A stretch of DNA of 64,000 nucleotides, from positions 1,105,001 to 1,169,000 of the forward strand of contig NC_092020.1 of assembly GCF_042242105.1 (NCBI RefSeq), in the 5' to 3' direction. The DNA is from Pempheris klunzingeri (taxonomy: Eukaryota; Chordata; Actinopteri; Acropomatiformes; Pempheridae). How positions within the stretch are numbered: position 1 is the stretch's first letter; each line of letters opens with the position of its first letter. The notes below the pieces were generated by a model. It ran no database searches, was not told the origin of the DNA, and saw only the letters and a list, made by a program, of their open reading frames with translations. Made by a program: the position numbers and the translations under genes. Shown here piece after piece: positions 1 to 9,891 of the stretch.

Positions 1-93
1 GTCAGTTCAGATCCTATTTTCAAATTGAAAGTGCCATGCAAGAAATTTTAAGTCACCAAAAAATGCTGAATGACTTGTAAACATTGCATTTAC

Positions 94-213
94 CTTTATA
101 TGTATCACTCCGGGGAGAGACCCAATGCGCTGCTCTATGGACTGGACGCAGGAGCCACAAGTCATACCCTCCACTCCAATACACACTGAACACAGACTGA
201 CTTTCTGCGTCAT
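94..213 (-). CDS. atp7a: Copper-transporting P-type ATPase ATP7A, first coding exon (gene runs off the left edge)
   Basis: Encodes the start of a copper-exporting P1B ATPase of the trans-Golgi and plasma membrane. Seen: a 40-codon stretch with the heavy-metal-associated signature GMTCGSC at residues 17-23, followed by VQSIEQRIGSLPGV, as in metal-binding domain 1 of ATP7A/ATP7B. The exon ends at a good donor (AAG|GTAAATG, minus strand) after HIK, where the vertebrate ATP7A exon also ends. Start: the ATG at 213 gives 16 residues before GMTC, as in human ATP7A. An in-frame ATG at 264 would add 17 residues including CCPSC, and an acceptor (TTGCAG) lies just beyond at 269, so the exon itself is probably 94-268. 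ATP7A is favoured over ATP7B because there is no long N-terminal extension. Only this domain is visible, so the family is sure and the paralogue likely. Confidence 0.82.
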
Positions 214-268
214 GATTGCTTCGTCTAAAAGGACGCAAGAAGGACAACATTTATTGTCTAACATGCAA

Positions 269-1536
269 CTGCAAGTCTTTGGCTTTTAAACAAGAACACA
301 GAAGGAAAGTATCACAAAGTAAAGGTAGATGATGAAAGAGACAGGTATGATCTTCTCTCAAAATGTAAAATAGAAAACCAGGCAATGAAAAAACACACCA
401 TGACAGTCATGTTGGGATATTGAGGGGAAAAAACAACACAAGAGTGAGTTGAGCTCACATTTGCAATATGGCACTATGAATGACTATAAACCAAAATCTT
501 TCATTATAACATCAACAGTCATATATAATTGAGAAATGTGGGAGCTAATAGTTATTTGTACTTTCAACTTTGAACCTCAAAACCATGAAAATACATGAAA
601 ACCTGAATACACACTATATTATATAGTAATATATAATATCACTTCAAACCATTATTTCCTCTTCTGTTGCTTTCTCTTGACAAAAAGCAAAACAAAACAA
701 AACAATGCTTCTTTGTACGGAGAAAAGAATGAAGAATGTAAAATCACACAGGACGTTTATTATGTCTGCGTTTCCTTGCTTGGATGGAGCAATGTGGTTA
801 CCAAACCACTGCTGTCATGCAACAACAGATTGAAAATTGAAACATTGCATCACTTTGATTAACCTACAATAACCTCCAGTTCAGCAATGCACAACACTGA
901 CAGACACATTTAGGGAGAATGAAAGGCCAGTAACTTTACTGTACCTCAACTCAGGTTCCCCCTTTACAACTGAAATATGGCTTCTCTTGAGATCTGAGAG
1001 GCACTTGGATCTTTGTACTCCATAATGCTCTTATGTATTACAGCTCTTTTGGCCATCTAGTCACAGACTGAGTCTCACTGTATTATACTTCAGACAACTA
1101 ATGAATGTCGTTCAAACACAGAAGGCAAATGCAAGTCAGTCACCATTACACTGCATAACTAAATGAACAGAAAACCTGTTTCTGATGCTCCTAGTAAGCA
1201 TTTACAGTCACACTAACCGGCTACAGTCAGTATCTACATGAAACCAGCTTGTTAAGCTAGTTAGTTAGTTTGTTTTGTGACTTTGTGGGTAAGATGTTCT
1301 TACTTTTACACTTCATTTAGGTAAAGTTAAGGCAGCTAACACTAAGCTAGCCTGACAAAGCTAAATACTTAACTAGTTAGTTCAACTTAATGTTAGCTGT
1401 CACCTCAAACAGCAATGTATAATCTTTTTAAAGTCAGCTGAGGTGACAAAGTGAGCATGTACATTTCCTTAACCCGTTAAACAAAATGTGTGGTATGTAT
1501 GACACAGCTAGTGTTAGCATGAAAAGAAAAACTTAC
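269..1536 (-). other. atp7a: atp7a intron 1
   Basis: AT-rich sequence between the coding exon acceptor at about 269 and the donor of the presumed non-coding first exon at 1532-1536. No coding exon is seen. The right part (about 1250-1640) is crowded with GTTAGC/GCTAAC/CTAG words. A 61-codon plus-strand ORF at 677-862 has no recognisable features. Confidence 0.5.
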
Positions 1537-1790
1537 CTTATTCAAGGGGAAGTAACCAGTTAGCTACAGGCTACTGACGCTGGTTGTCAAGCTGTGTGGC
1601 TAAAGTGAGCTAACTTCTCCTCTTCAGCCTACGTTACAAGCACTCAGGCAGGCACGTCGTGGCATCGCACTGCCTGTAAGGAGTGACTGGGAGCTCCAGA
1701 GATAGTTTTCAGCCTGTTAAATCAAAACTCAGCTCCGTCAGGCTGTTTTTGTTTCTTCTTCTCATGCCGACGTACTGACGCCTGGACGCG
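1537..1790 (-). other. atp7a: Probable non-coding first exon (5' UTR) of atp7a
   Basis: On the minus strand a near-perfect donor (AATAAG|GTAAGTTTTTC) sits at 1532-1536. Upstream lies the GC-rich block at about 1740-1830. This fits a non-coding first exon spliced to the coding exon acceptor at 269. The upper limit is a guess because no transcription start is visible. Confidence 0.45.
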
Positions 1791-1845
1791 GCTGCGTCAG
1801 CGCCAGGGGGCGGAGCTACGTGGGCGAATCAACAGCCGCAGGAAG
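1740..1845. promoter_or_regulatory. GC-rich, possibly bidirectional promoter
   Basis: The only strongly CpG-containing block near the atp7a 5' end. It contains a GC box (GGGGCGGAGC) inside CGCCAGGGGGCGGAG at about 1801-1815, which also resembles a CTCF core. Donor-like sites point away on both strands: minus at 1536 and plus at 1845 (GGAAG|GTAAGTTT). This suggests divergent transcripts. Function is inferred from composition and splice sites only. Confidence 0.4.
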
Positions 1846-2665
1846 GTAAGTTTACCCTGGATTTCACCTGTCAGGCTGTATTTACTGTCATGACCCTAAC
1901 GGCTGTTACCACTCCGGCAATACTCACCTATTAAATCAATGTCTTTGCCTTTGTTAGATTAGTTATCATAGAGTAGTCGTGATTTTTTGTTAGATATGCA
2001 TTGATGTGTTTGCTAAGGATACCGCCTGCGATTGAAGTGGGAGCCTTACAGGGAAGCAGTCAGGGCATTTATGAGTTCTAATGGTTTCTCATCTCCTTGA
2101 CTCCTTTGTCCTTTGTGTTGTTCTCTTGTGTTGTCCAACCAGTCTGTGTCGCTTTGTCATCACCTCTGTATGAAGAGGAATCCAGTGTTTCTGTCAAGTT
2201 CATACATACTGTAGCTTGATATGACTCGAGGCACCTTGCACTGTGTTACAGCTGCACACTGGCTGCCCTCATGGGGGCGCAGCCGCTTCAAACAGGGCAA
2301 ACTCATGTCCAGGTCTGACTGATCCTGCATGAGGCAAAAATTGCTCTGTTGATAAAATTGCACCTTCCCTCTCTATAGGTGGCTACTGGACCAATTGTGA
2401 TGAAAACTGGAGGACTGAGGCGTCTTGTTAACTGACCAGAGGGGTCCTGCTTTATTTGTGGGGACATTACCTGCTTCAGTTGCTGACTAAGAGGTCAATG
2501 CTGCAAAAATGTTGCATGAGTCAGCTCCCAATTGAGATTTCCAAATAACTAGCACTTCCTCTTAAATAAGTCTGCTTCACCGTTTCCCAATAGCTACTGG
2601 TCAGATGATCATTTTTGAGTCTCAGCAAAATGTATAAAGATGAAATAAACAAACTATTTTTGTTG
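1800..2665 (+). ncRNA. Putative two-exon plus-strand transcript divergent from atp7a
   Basis: A consensus donor (GGAAG|GTAAGTTT) follows the GC-rich block at 1845. An acceptor with a good pyrimidine tract (CCCTCTCTATAG) precedes 2379, and an AATAAA lies at 2644-2649. Exon 2 opens with a tiny ORF (ATG at 2400, 11 codons) and holds no long frame. It could be a lncRNA, or exon 1 could be an alternative first exon of the downstream fbxl3 gene, spliced to 4825. No transcript evidence is available. Confidence 0.22.
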
Positions 2666-3249
2666 ATTTGACTCACTCTTCCTTATCTGGGTTTGCCAAA
2701 TACCAAGTTGAATGCACACAACCATTGACAGCACATACACAATATTACTCAGTTTAATAAACAATGACAGGTTAATAGAATAAAAGTCATCAGGATAGAC
2801 CATTTATTTTGATTTTTTAATGGTGTAATCTTATGTATTTAGTATAATATACCAGGGGTACTGTTTCATCAACTTAAAGAGTCTAAACTAAATAAATAAA
2901 CAGGCATGGCATTTAATCTGCAAATGTTTGCAATACAAGAATGAAAAGATTTTACTCAGTGTAATTTCCCATTAATAGCCAGTTTTACGTCTCTCTCTCT
3001 CTCACACGCACATTTTGACACACTGACCTACTTTCTCAGCACGCGTGCACATATCTTTTGCACTCATGGGTCACGACTCATGACAAGACGATAATAAACA
3101 CACACACACACATACAAACATACACACATAAATAAACGAGTTCAACTTTAGTTTGACTGTGTAACTGCCTTTAATAAGGAAGCATCAGTGTCCCCCTCAG
3201 GCGGAGGTAAGTCCTCTGTTTCTGCGTGCATGCCTTTGGTTGGAGCACA
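2666..3249. other. Intergenic, no gene seen
   Basis: AT-rich spacer with a CT/AC microsatellite patch at about 2991-3010 and an AC-rich run at about 3100-3130. No conserved exon is recognised. Confidence 0.4.
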
Positions 3250-3451
3250 CCCATGTTTTCCTCCGCTCACGTGTACAAGCTGTCGCTGCAGCAGAGGAGA
3301 GCTTATTATGGGAGCTGCTCCTGCTATCCTATATCAGCACCAGCCAGCATTTCCTCTGCAGACATCTGCAGCCATGGCTCCGGGTGAACGCTGCCTCCTC
3401 CGCCGGCAGAGCACAAAACCGAGAGGAGAGTGTTGTTTTTAAGCGGTTTAA
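3250..3451 (+). promoter_or_regulatory. fbxl3: Likely fbxl3 promoter / non-coding first exon
   Basis: A moderately GC-rich block ends in a good donor (TTTAA|GTAAGTATC) at 3451/3452. The next strong plus-strand acceptor is TTTCAG at 4824, one base before the fbxl3 start codon. Short ORFs starting at ATGs within this block (for example 3374) would be upstream ORFs. The left limit is approximate. Confidence 0.4.
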
Positions 3452-4824
3452 GTAAGTATCATGAGCTTCCATGGTGTTTGTTCTGTGTTTACGTTGATCT
3501 GTGCTTTAATGTTTGTGTAAACGTGTTTACCTGGTGCCACAGGTGGTGTTTTTCTATTCAGATCAGATCAGCTTTCATTCACAGAAACGCACTTTAGTGT
3601 TAATGTGCACAGTGTTAATATTGGGATCACTGGAATTACTTTAATATAAGTAGCACAGTTAATATTATTAACTGTGTCTTTGTTGAGTTGTTGAGTTAAG
3701 AGAGTATCAAGCTTAAAAAATGTTGTAAATTATTATTTATAGGCTGAACCAACATTATGTAAACTTGTTCATTTGCTGGTGGAACTGGTTGCTGAAGCCT
3801 CAGAACAGGTTTTGTTTGTGAAAAATCAAGATACATATAATGAAACTCTATTCAGAGGACCTTGACTCTCAAAATAAATAGGAATGTCAGCTCCCATTCA
3901 GATATAGACTGCAATGCTGTGGAAAATAGGAGCCCCAAGTTATGAACCTAATGTCTAATTTCTGAGTGGATGACATGGAGGAGGTGAGGGAGAGGGTTTA
4001 GACTGATGGTGCATGCATGCATCAGTTTGCTGTTATTCAATATCCAATTTAATTTAGTTGACTGTTTTTGAGTAATGATAGATGCACCAGTACAGGTTCT
4101 ATCATCAATGGCAATTTTCATGTTGACATGATCAGTTGTTCTTCTTTTGTAAACCAACATTAATTCAGCTTTGTCAGTGTAAAAAAACAATATTAGTTCA
4201 AGAAGGGCTTTTTGGATTTTTTAAAAAATGAGAGCCAGATTAAAGATTTAGTGTTACAGTACAGGAGGACAGACACAGTACATACAGTGAAGAGATCATT
4301 TTGGAGGCTGGCAAATGAGTTTTAATTCAGTAAACAATGAGAGAACACGTGCAGCTTTCAATGCACTTTGCATTTTCACTGAAATTAGAAGTAGATTTAT
4401 TAGGTGTCATCTGTGTGATAAAATGAGCCATTAGTTTAATTAAGACTTTCTATTGATTCTTATTGATTTATTAGAGTGTGTGAAAAACATCTAAAAGGGT
4501 AAAACATTTAAAAAACATTCTCAGTAATGATACTATATATATATATTTGGGACACGGGGGTTAAAAGCACAGGGTTGAGATGAAGGCCTGCTGAAAGTGT
4601 AACTTACCACTTGAGGTCTTATTATTAATAAGCAACCATCATCTTATATGTGAGAAAACTAACCTTATTTTTGGTGAAATTAATAATCCTCCCAAACTCT
4701 GCATAGTTTCAGCCACGACCTGATCAGTGCAGGTTACACGTCTCTCTCAGATTGTAATACACCATATATGATTTTACTGTTTGGATTTAAAATTTGAACA
4801 ACGAACAATGTCAATTTGTTTCAG
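3452..4824 (+). other. fbxl3: fbxl3 5' intron
   Basis: AT-rich, no recognisable exon. It contains a short (TA)n at about 4534-4545. The acceptor TTTGTTTCAG at the right end fits splicing onto the coding exon. Confidence 0.4.
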
Positions 4825-4825
4825 G

Positions 4826-5185
4826 ATGAAACGAGGAAGGACAGGTCTCAGATCAAAGTGCGAGGCCTTCTCCTCCTATAGGGAAAAGGCGAAGAGGCAG
4901 AAGCGGGGGGCGTCCGGCTTCACCCTGACTCCAGCACAGGATTGGGGTAATCTGCCCCATCACGTCGTCCTGCAGATCTTTCAACATCTGTCCCTCGTGG
5001 ACCGGGCCAGGGCCTCGTCTGTGTGCCGCTGCTGGAATGACGTCTTTCACACCCCTGACCTGTGGAGGAGGTTTGAGTTTGAGCTCAACCAGCCGGCCAC
5101 TTCCTATCTGCGCTCCACTCACCCTGACCTGATTCAGCAGATCATCAAGAAGCATGCTCAGCACCTGCAGTACGTCAGCTTCAAG
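4826..5185 (+). CDS. fbxl3: fbxl3 coding exon 1
   Basis: 120 codons: basic, low-complexity N-terminus (residues 1-38), then the F-box and [11 protein letters not shown]. Donor AAG|GTAAGAG, phase 0. Confidence 0.92.
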
Positions 5186-7280
5186 GTAAGAGCCTTTCCT
5201 GCTGTCACCTATTTCCCCTCTCCTTTCACCTCCTCCGTTTTCACAGCTGTCTTAAAAAACAATATGTGCCTGCCTTAATCCAAACCATCTGCTGCACAAC
5301 TGATCGTGACTCATCAGCTGTCTCTGCATTAGTGGGCTTAGCACATCCAGGCTGAGATTATTCCTACGCCTCCATCTCTCCATTCCTTATTTTGTGTTTT
5401 ACCTAAATGATGAATCACTCCTGATAAATCAGGTGGACAGCTGCACAGAATCTGCAGAGGCGGCCTGTGACATTCTCTCCCAGCTGGTGAACTGTACCAT
5501 TAAGACCCTGGGGCTGATTTCCACAGCACGGCCCAGCTTCATGGACGTGTCCCAGGTAAGAGATTGCCTGTGCTTCCCATGCACATTCCAACACTTCCAC
5601 TGCTGCGCTATTTGTTATGCACAAAGAGCTGGATCAGTTACATTAAGGGAGTAATCATCTCTCTCATCCCTCATAGTGAGTTACTGTAAGAAAATATTCT
5701 GCAAAAACTCTACACATTTATTTGGTAAGAATACAAATGCTGTAAGACGTGCCGGTTAAATCAGTCTAGCTTGTCCCTCCTCAGGCCCACTTTGTGTCTG
5801 CGCTGACGGTGGTGTTTGTCAACTCCAAGTCCCTTTCCTCTATCAAAATTGATGATACACCAGTGGACGACCCGTCCCTGAAGGTGCTGGTCGCCAACAA
5901 CAGTGACACCCTGAAGTTGCTGAAGATGAGCAGCTGTCCGCACGTCTCCCCAGCAGGTGGCTATACTTTTTCAAAAGGAATCTCCTTGTTTTGCTTTTGT
6001 ATATATATATTACATGTATCAGTAGACAGCAGATTGGAAATGACAAGAGAGAGAAATGATAAGCGATAAATTATCACTGGCTGGGCTTGAACTGGGACAT
6101 GGCAAGTATATGTTCAGTTTCTTGAGTTTCTAGGCCACCAGAATTCTCCATTTTGCTTTCCATTGAGACTATCTCACAGCATATGCAAGCCAAATAAGTT
6201 AAACAAGAGTCAAACTGCTCTTAGGCACACCATGACAATGCTAGTACCTGCTGATTAGCATCAAACATAAAGTATGGGTGAGGCTTATGGGAATGTCTTT
6301 ACATTACATTGCAGATACATGATAAGCCAAAGTACTCTAAGTATGTAAACTTTGACATGATGAAAGCCAAAAGCGATGCAGTTCATCCTGAGGTGAACAT
6401 GAACGTGTTCACCAAAAAATAGTAGTTGAAAAACAAAAATGGTGTTTGTAGAGGCAAAGTCAATAAAGCACCAAAATCAGTAGGATTCATCCTATGGGGA
6501 CCACAAATGTCTCGTCAAATTAATGGCAACCCACCCAATAGTTGTTGAGATATTTCTATCTGGACCAAAGTGGTGGTCCGACCCACTGGCTTTAGAACCA
6601 CACAGATTATTTGACGGCCTGACTTTCTGTCCTCAGGTATCCTGTGTGTTGCAGACCAGTGCCACGGACTCAGGGAGCTGGCGTTGAACTACCATCTGCT
6701 GAGTGATGACCTCTTGCTTGCCCTCTCCTCTGAAAAGCACGTCCACTTGGAGCACCTGCGCATCGACGTGGTGAGCGAAAACCCCGGCCAGACACATTTT
6801 CACACCATCAAAAGAAGCAGCTGGGAGGCTCTGGTCCGACACTCACCCAAGGTCAACATCGTCATGTACTTCTATCTCTACGAGGAGGAGTTTGAGCCCT
6901 TCTTCAGAGAGGAGACTCCAGTCACCCACCTGTACTTTGGCCGGGCAGTCAGCAAAGAGATGCTGGGCCGCATCGGACTGAACTGCCCTCGGCTGGTGGA
7001 GCTGGTGGTGTGCGCCAACGGCCTTGAGCCCCTGGATGAGGAGCTGATCCGCATCGCTGAGCGCTGCAAAAGCTTGACGGCCATCGGGCTCGGAGAGTGT
7101 GAGGTGACCTGCAGTGGCTTTGTGGAGTTTGTGAGGATGTGCGGGGGCAGGCTGACTCAGCTGTCGATCATGGAGGAGGTGCTGATCCCAGACAGCAGCT
7201 ACAACATGGAGCAGATCCACAGTGAGGTGTCCAAGCACCTGGGCCGCATGTGGTTCCCCGATATGATGCCCACATGGTAG
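4826..7280 (+). CDS. fbxl3: F-box/LRR protein FBXL3-type, complete coding gene (4 coding exons)
   Basis: Substrate receptor of an SCF ubiquitin ligase. FBXL3 and FBXL21 bind cryptochromes (CRY1/2) and set the circadian period. Coding exons 4826-5185, 5433-5555, 5785-5956 and 6637-7280 join in frame (120 codons, 41, 57+1 nt, rest) to 432 residues; human FBXL3 has 428. F-box at about residues 39-82 ([19 protein letters not shown], then CRCW and DLW), followed by [11 protein letters not shown] and leucine-rich repeats with near-identity to FBXL3 ([31 protein letters not shown]). The C-terminus FPDMMPTW keeps the terminal Trp tail that, in the known CRY2-FBXL3 structure, enters the CRY FAD pocket. 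The basic N-terminus (MKRGRTG) opens like FBXL3. The start is set by alignment: the ATG lies two bases after an acceptor. fbxl3 paralogues (fbxl3a/b, fbxl21) cannot be separated by eye. Confidence 0.93.
5433..5555 (+). CDS. fbxl3: fbxl3 coding exon 2
   Basis: 41 codons, starting [13 protein letters not shown] and ending FMDVSQ. Acceptor AAATCAG, donor CAG|GTAAGAG, phase 0 at both ends. Confidence 0.92.
5785..5956 (+). CDS. fbxl3: fbxl3 coding exon 3
   Basis: 172 nt; LRR segment from [10 protein letters not shown] to SSCPHVSPA. Acceptor CTCCTCAG, donor GCAG|GTGGCT, ends in phase 1. Confidence 0.92.
6200..6600 (+). repeat. Teleost interspersed repeat, copy A
   Basis: The right end (about 6530-6585) reads AATAGTTGTTGAGATATTTC followed by CTGGACCAAAGTGGTGG. 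A second copy lies inverted at about 33784-34095, whose left end is the reverse complement of the same words. The body has the GCTAGT/GATTAGCAT words usual in this family. It lies in fbxl3 intron 3. The class is not certain (non-autonomous element). Confidence 0.5.
6637..7280 (+). CDS. fbxl3: fbxl3 last coding exon
   Basis: 644 nt; starts [15 protein letters not shown] and carries the C-terminal LRRs and the MMPTW tail. TAG stop at 7278-7280. Acceptor TGTCCTCAG. Confidence 0.94.
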
Positions 7281-8138
7281 GCTGACATGAGGCCAGAGGG
7301 GAAGGCGGTTAATGAAGTTCATGTCTTCTATGGACACGTACTACGATGATGCCGACATGAGAGACATTTTTAGCAGAGTGTGTCCACAGTTATCAGACTG
7401 CTGTGTGATGAGATGAAATGAGGTGAGAGACAGATTCTCTGTCATCTCTGCTCTTGGCTGGTTTACTGGAAGGTGGGTCATTTGTAAAGCTGTCACTCTT
7501 ATATTTTACCTGCAGTGAATCTGGTGTGAAGCTAATATTGTTCTCTGAAAATGTTTTCTCACATAAAAACATTGGCAGATCGATTTCTGTCTGGCTATCT
7601 TGCAGCTAGCAGTGTTCTCTCTATGCATAGATAGTGCCATCTGAGATTGTGGCCGGTGTAGGATCTCAATCTCCAGTCACTCACTGCAACCTTTCAACCA
7701 TTGTGTGTAAAGGATGGGGATCTGCCATCTGCTGGTTGCTTCTGTTACAAGCATCACATCTCAGCATTCACACTGAACAGCATCTCCTACGCTGAAACAA
7801 CTTTTTAAAGGAAAGTTCCTCCTTCTTGTACTATGTTATCAGTGTATGTCGTATTTTGTGGTGAAATGTTGTTCTTTACCTTTAGTCTCAAATCGCCTCA
7901 TCTACTCCTGCTTAAGTTTGTGATTTCTTACATTTCCTATCCAGTCTTCTTGGCCTCAGTGCATCCAGCCCATGGTAGGAAGCACGTTGACAATAGTTAT
8001 ACTAGAGAGAGAGAGAACAGTTGAGTCAGATCAAGAGTCACACCTTCATGTAAAACACAATGGGTCCTTTGTAATCTTGTCTATTTATTTATGTTTGTGT
8101 CCGCAGAGACTACAAAATAAATGATAGAGCATAACAAG

Positions 8139-8143
<5 letters not shown>

Positions 8144-8173
<30 letters not shown>
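8144..8173. repeat. (TA)n microsatellite
   Basis: About 15 uninterrupted TA units, inside the presumed fbxl3 3' UTR. Confidence 0.9.
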
Positions 8174-8177
<4 letters not shown>

Positions 8178-8623
8178 TGCACAGCGCCACTGGAGGTGTC
8201 TCCATGTGACGTTTGTCGTTATTGTCATCTTCTGAATTTGTCTCTTAATCCTCAAAAGTGAGATAACAAACAGTTTTTATTGTTTTTTTTATTATTTATT
8301 TATTATTATTTTATTATTTTTCATTATAGATGGACTTCCCTGTTTATAGAGGAGCACAGGCTAAAACAGATGAAGGCTTCCACACCAGATGTCTCTTTTC
8401 TATTAGTGTATTGAATAAAACAGGCCCACAGTATCCAGTGCCACACTGTACCACATGAAACACAAAAACTACTGTAAAAATTTGCCTTGCATCTGTTAAT
8501 TTGTCAATCAAATGTGAACTATTTATCACATGTTTACATGGTTTTCATGTATGTGCAGCAGTGATAGGGTTGCTCAGGTCTGGAAGACGTCTGCTTCAGT
8601 TATTTTATTCATGCTGTATTTGA

Positions 8624-8642
8624 AATAAAATAATTCAATAAA
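8624..8642 (+). terminator. fbxl3: Tandem poly(A) signals for fbxl3
   Basis: AATAAA at 8624-8629 and again at 8637-8642, followed by a T-rich stretch (TGTGTTTGTTT). This suits the end of the plus-strand fbxl3 mRNA. Confidence 0.5.
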
Positions 8643-9006
8643 AATGTGTTTGTTTAAATTAGATGTTGCATGTTCTTTTGTCTCTAATACAAACCAAATG
8701 CTTTAATGTCTGTTTTTCTGACTTTGTCCCATTTGACCTTTCCGCAGCTCTTCATTTTCAACACTAGAGCGCAGCAATGATCCAACTGGAGGCTGTGGGA
8801 CCTTATATAAGCAAGGCTGCTACTGTAGAATGAAGTATGCCAATGATAACTCAGCCCTTTTTTACAAGTGGATTCTGCTTGTGCACACTTAATTTCCATA
8901 AAAAAGCACCAGACTTTATAGCTTAGAAGCCTTTTGCTCTGATTCGTCAGACCTTACCTTGTTAATGTATTTTACACACACACACACGCAATTAGGAGAA
9001 CACGTT

Positions 9007-9012
9007 TTTATT
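9007..9012 (-). terminator. atp10b: Candidate poly(A) signal for atp10b
   Basis: TTTATT on the plus strand is AATAAA on the minus strand, about 600 bp beyond the atp10b stop. It faces the fbxl3 signals at 8624-8642, so the two genes converge with about 0.36 kb between signals. Confidence 0.4.
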
Positions 9013-9605
9013 GTTTTTACATGTATTTTCACAGAACAATTTACAGAAATTCAAAAGATACACAAAAGTAGTCAGAGGCCCAGCCTTTAAAAACATTCAT
9101 TTCTTTATACAGGCTAATTTAATGGAATATCTGTAAACCATACATGTGTTTGCCACGTTGACAGGATGCATTGTGACTGTTTAGGGTATCTAGGTGAGAG
9201 GAATATATTAAACTAGCTAAGCATTTTGTTCTGGAAAAGTGCCACGTTTTGAAGGGGTGGGTGGCATGACTAATTGGGTTACCACTGTGCTCTGAAAACC
9301 CATCAGGAAAGTAACAGGCTTATGTGTTCACTATGGCAGCTTGTTATGAGGAGAGTAAGGAGAAGAGGCCCCACATGCTTTTTGTCGAGCAGTTTATTGC
9401 AAAATGAACTCATCACTTCAATCGATGATTTGTCACAAGTCAGGGAGGAAGAGTATTTCTCCCTGATTGCATTTATGTAAGACCGCCCCCATAAGAAATG
9501 AAATATAACTCTATACTGGGATATTTCCACCCAGTTAAGAATATTTACAATTTTCAGAATAAATAGTCATCTTATTCCTTCAAGTTGCCAACAAGTCTCT
9601 GATTG

Positions 9606-9891
9606 TCATGATTGTAGAGGATCCTGATAGTTTGAAGTGAGGACATTCAGTGTGAAATCATCCCCCATGATATCAGAGGCAGTGGGAGAGCAGGGATAAA
9701 TGTCCACAGGGTTGTCCAGTGTGGAAGAGGGTGGGGGATACAGCCTGGAGCGTTTGACCTGCCCCGTGCCCCGAAAGCTCCTCCACTCCTTCATCCATTG
9801 GTCCCTGGTGGAGGGGTCCAGCCGGTCCAGATGCCTGGCTTGCACAAGCGGGGAGGGGGCGATAGAGTTCCTCAGCACGTGAAACATGTAC
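9606..9891 (-). CDS. atp10b: atp10b exon 21 (C-terminal tail)
   Basis: 286 nt: [20 protein letters not shown] then a polar tail ending YQDPLQS; TGA at 9606-9608. Acceptor CTCCCACAG. The tail is about 95 residues, shorter than in mammalian ATP10B. Confidence 0.88.

Larger units (their letters stand above)
7281..8660 (+). other. fbxl3: fbxl3 3' UTR
   Basis: Sequence from the stop codon to the tandem AATAAA signals at 8624-8642. It has no ORF of note and contains a (TA)n tract at 8144-8173. Earlier AATAAA-like signals (about 8115 and 8412) would give shorter forms. Confidence 0.5.

Noticed and set aside
4853-5164. 103-codon minus-strand ORF across fbxl3 exon 1
   Set aside because: Antisense shadow of a strongly conserved coding exon.
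6843-7337. 164-codon minus-strand ORF across the last fbxl3 exon
   Set aside because: Antisense shadow; the plus frame is the conserved one.
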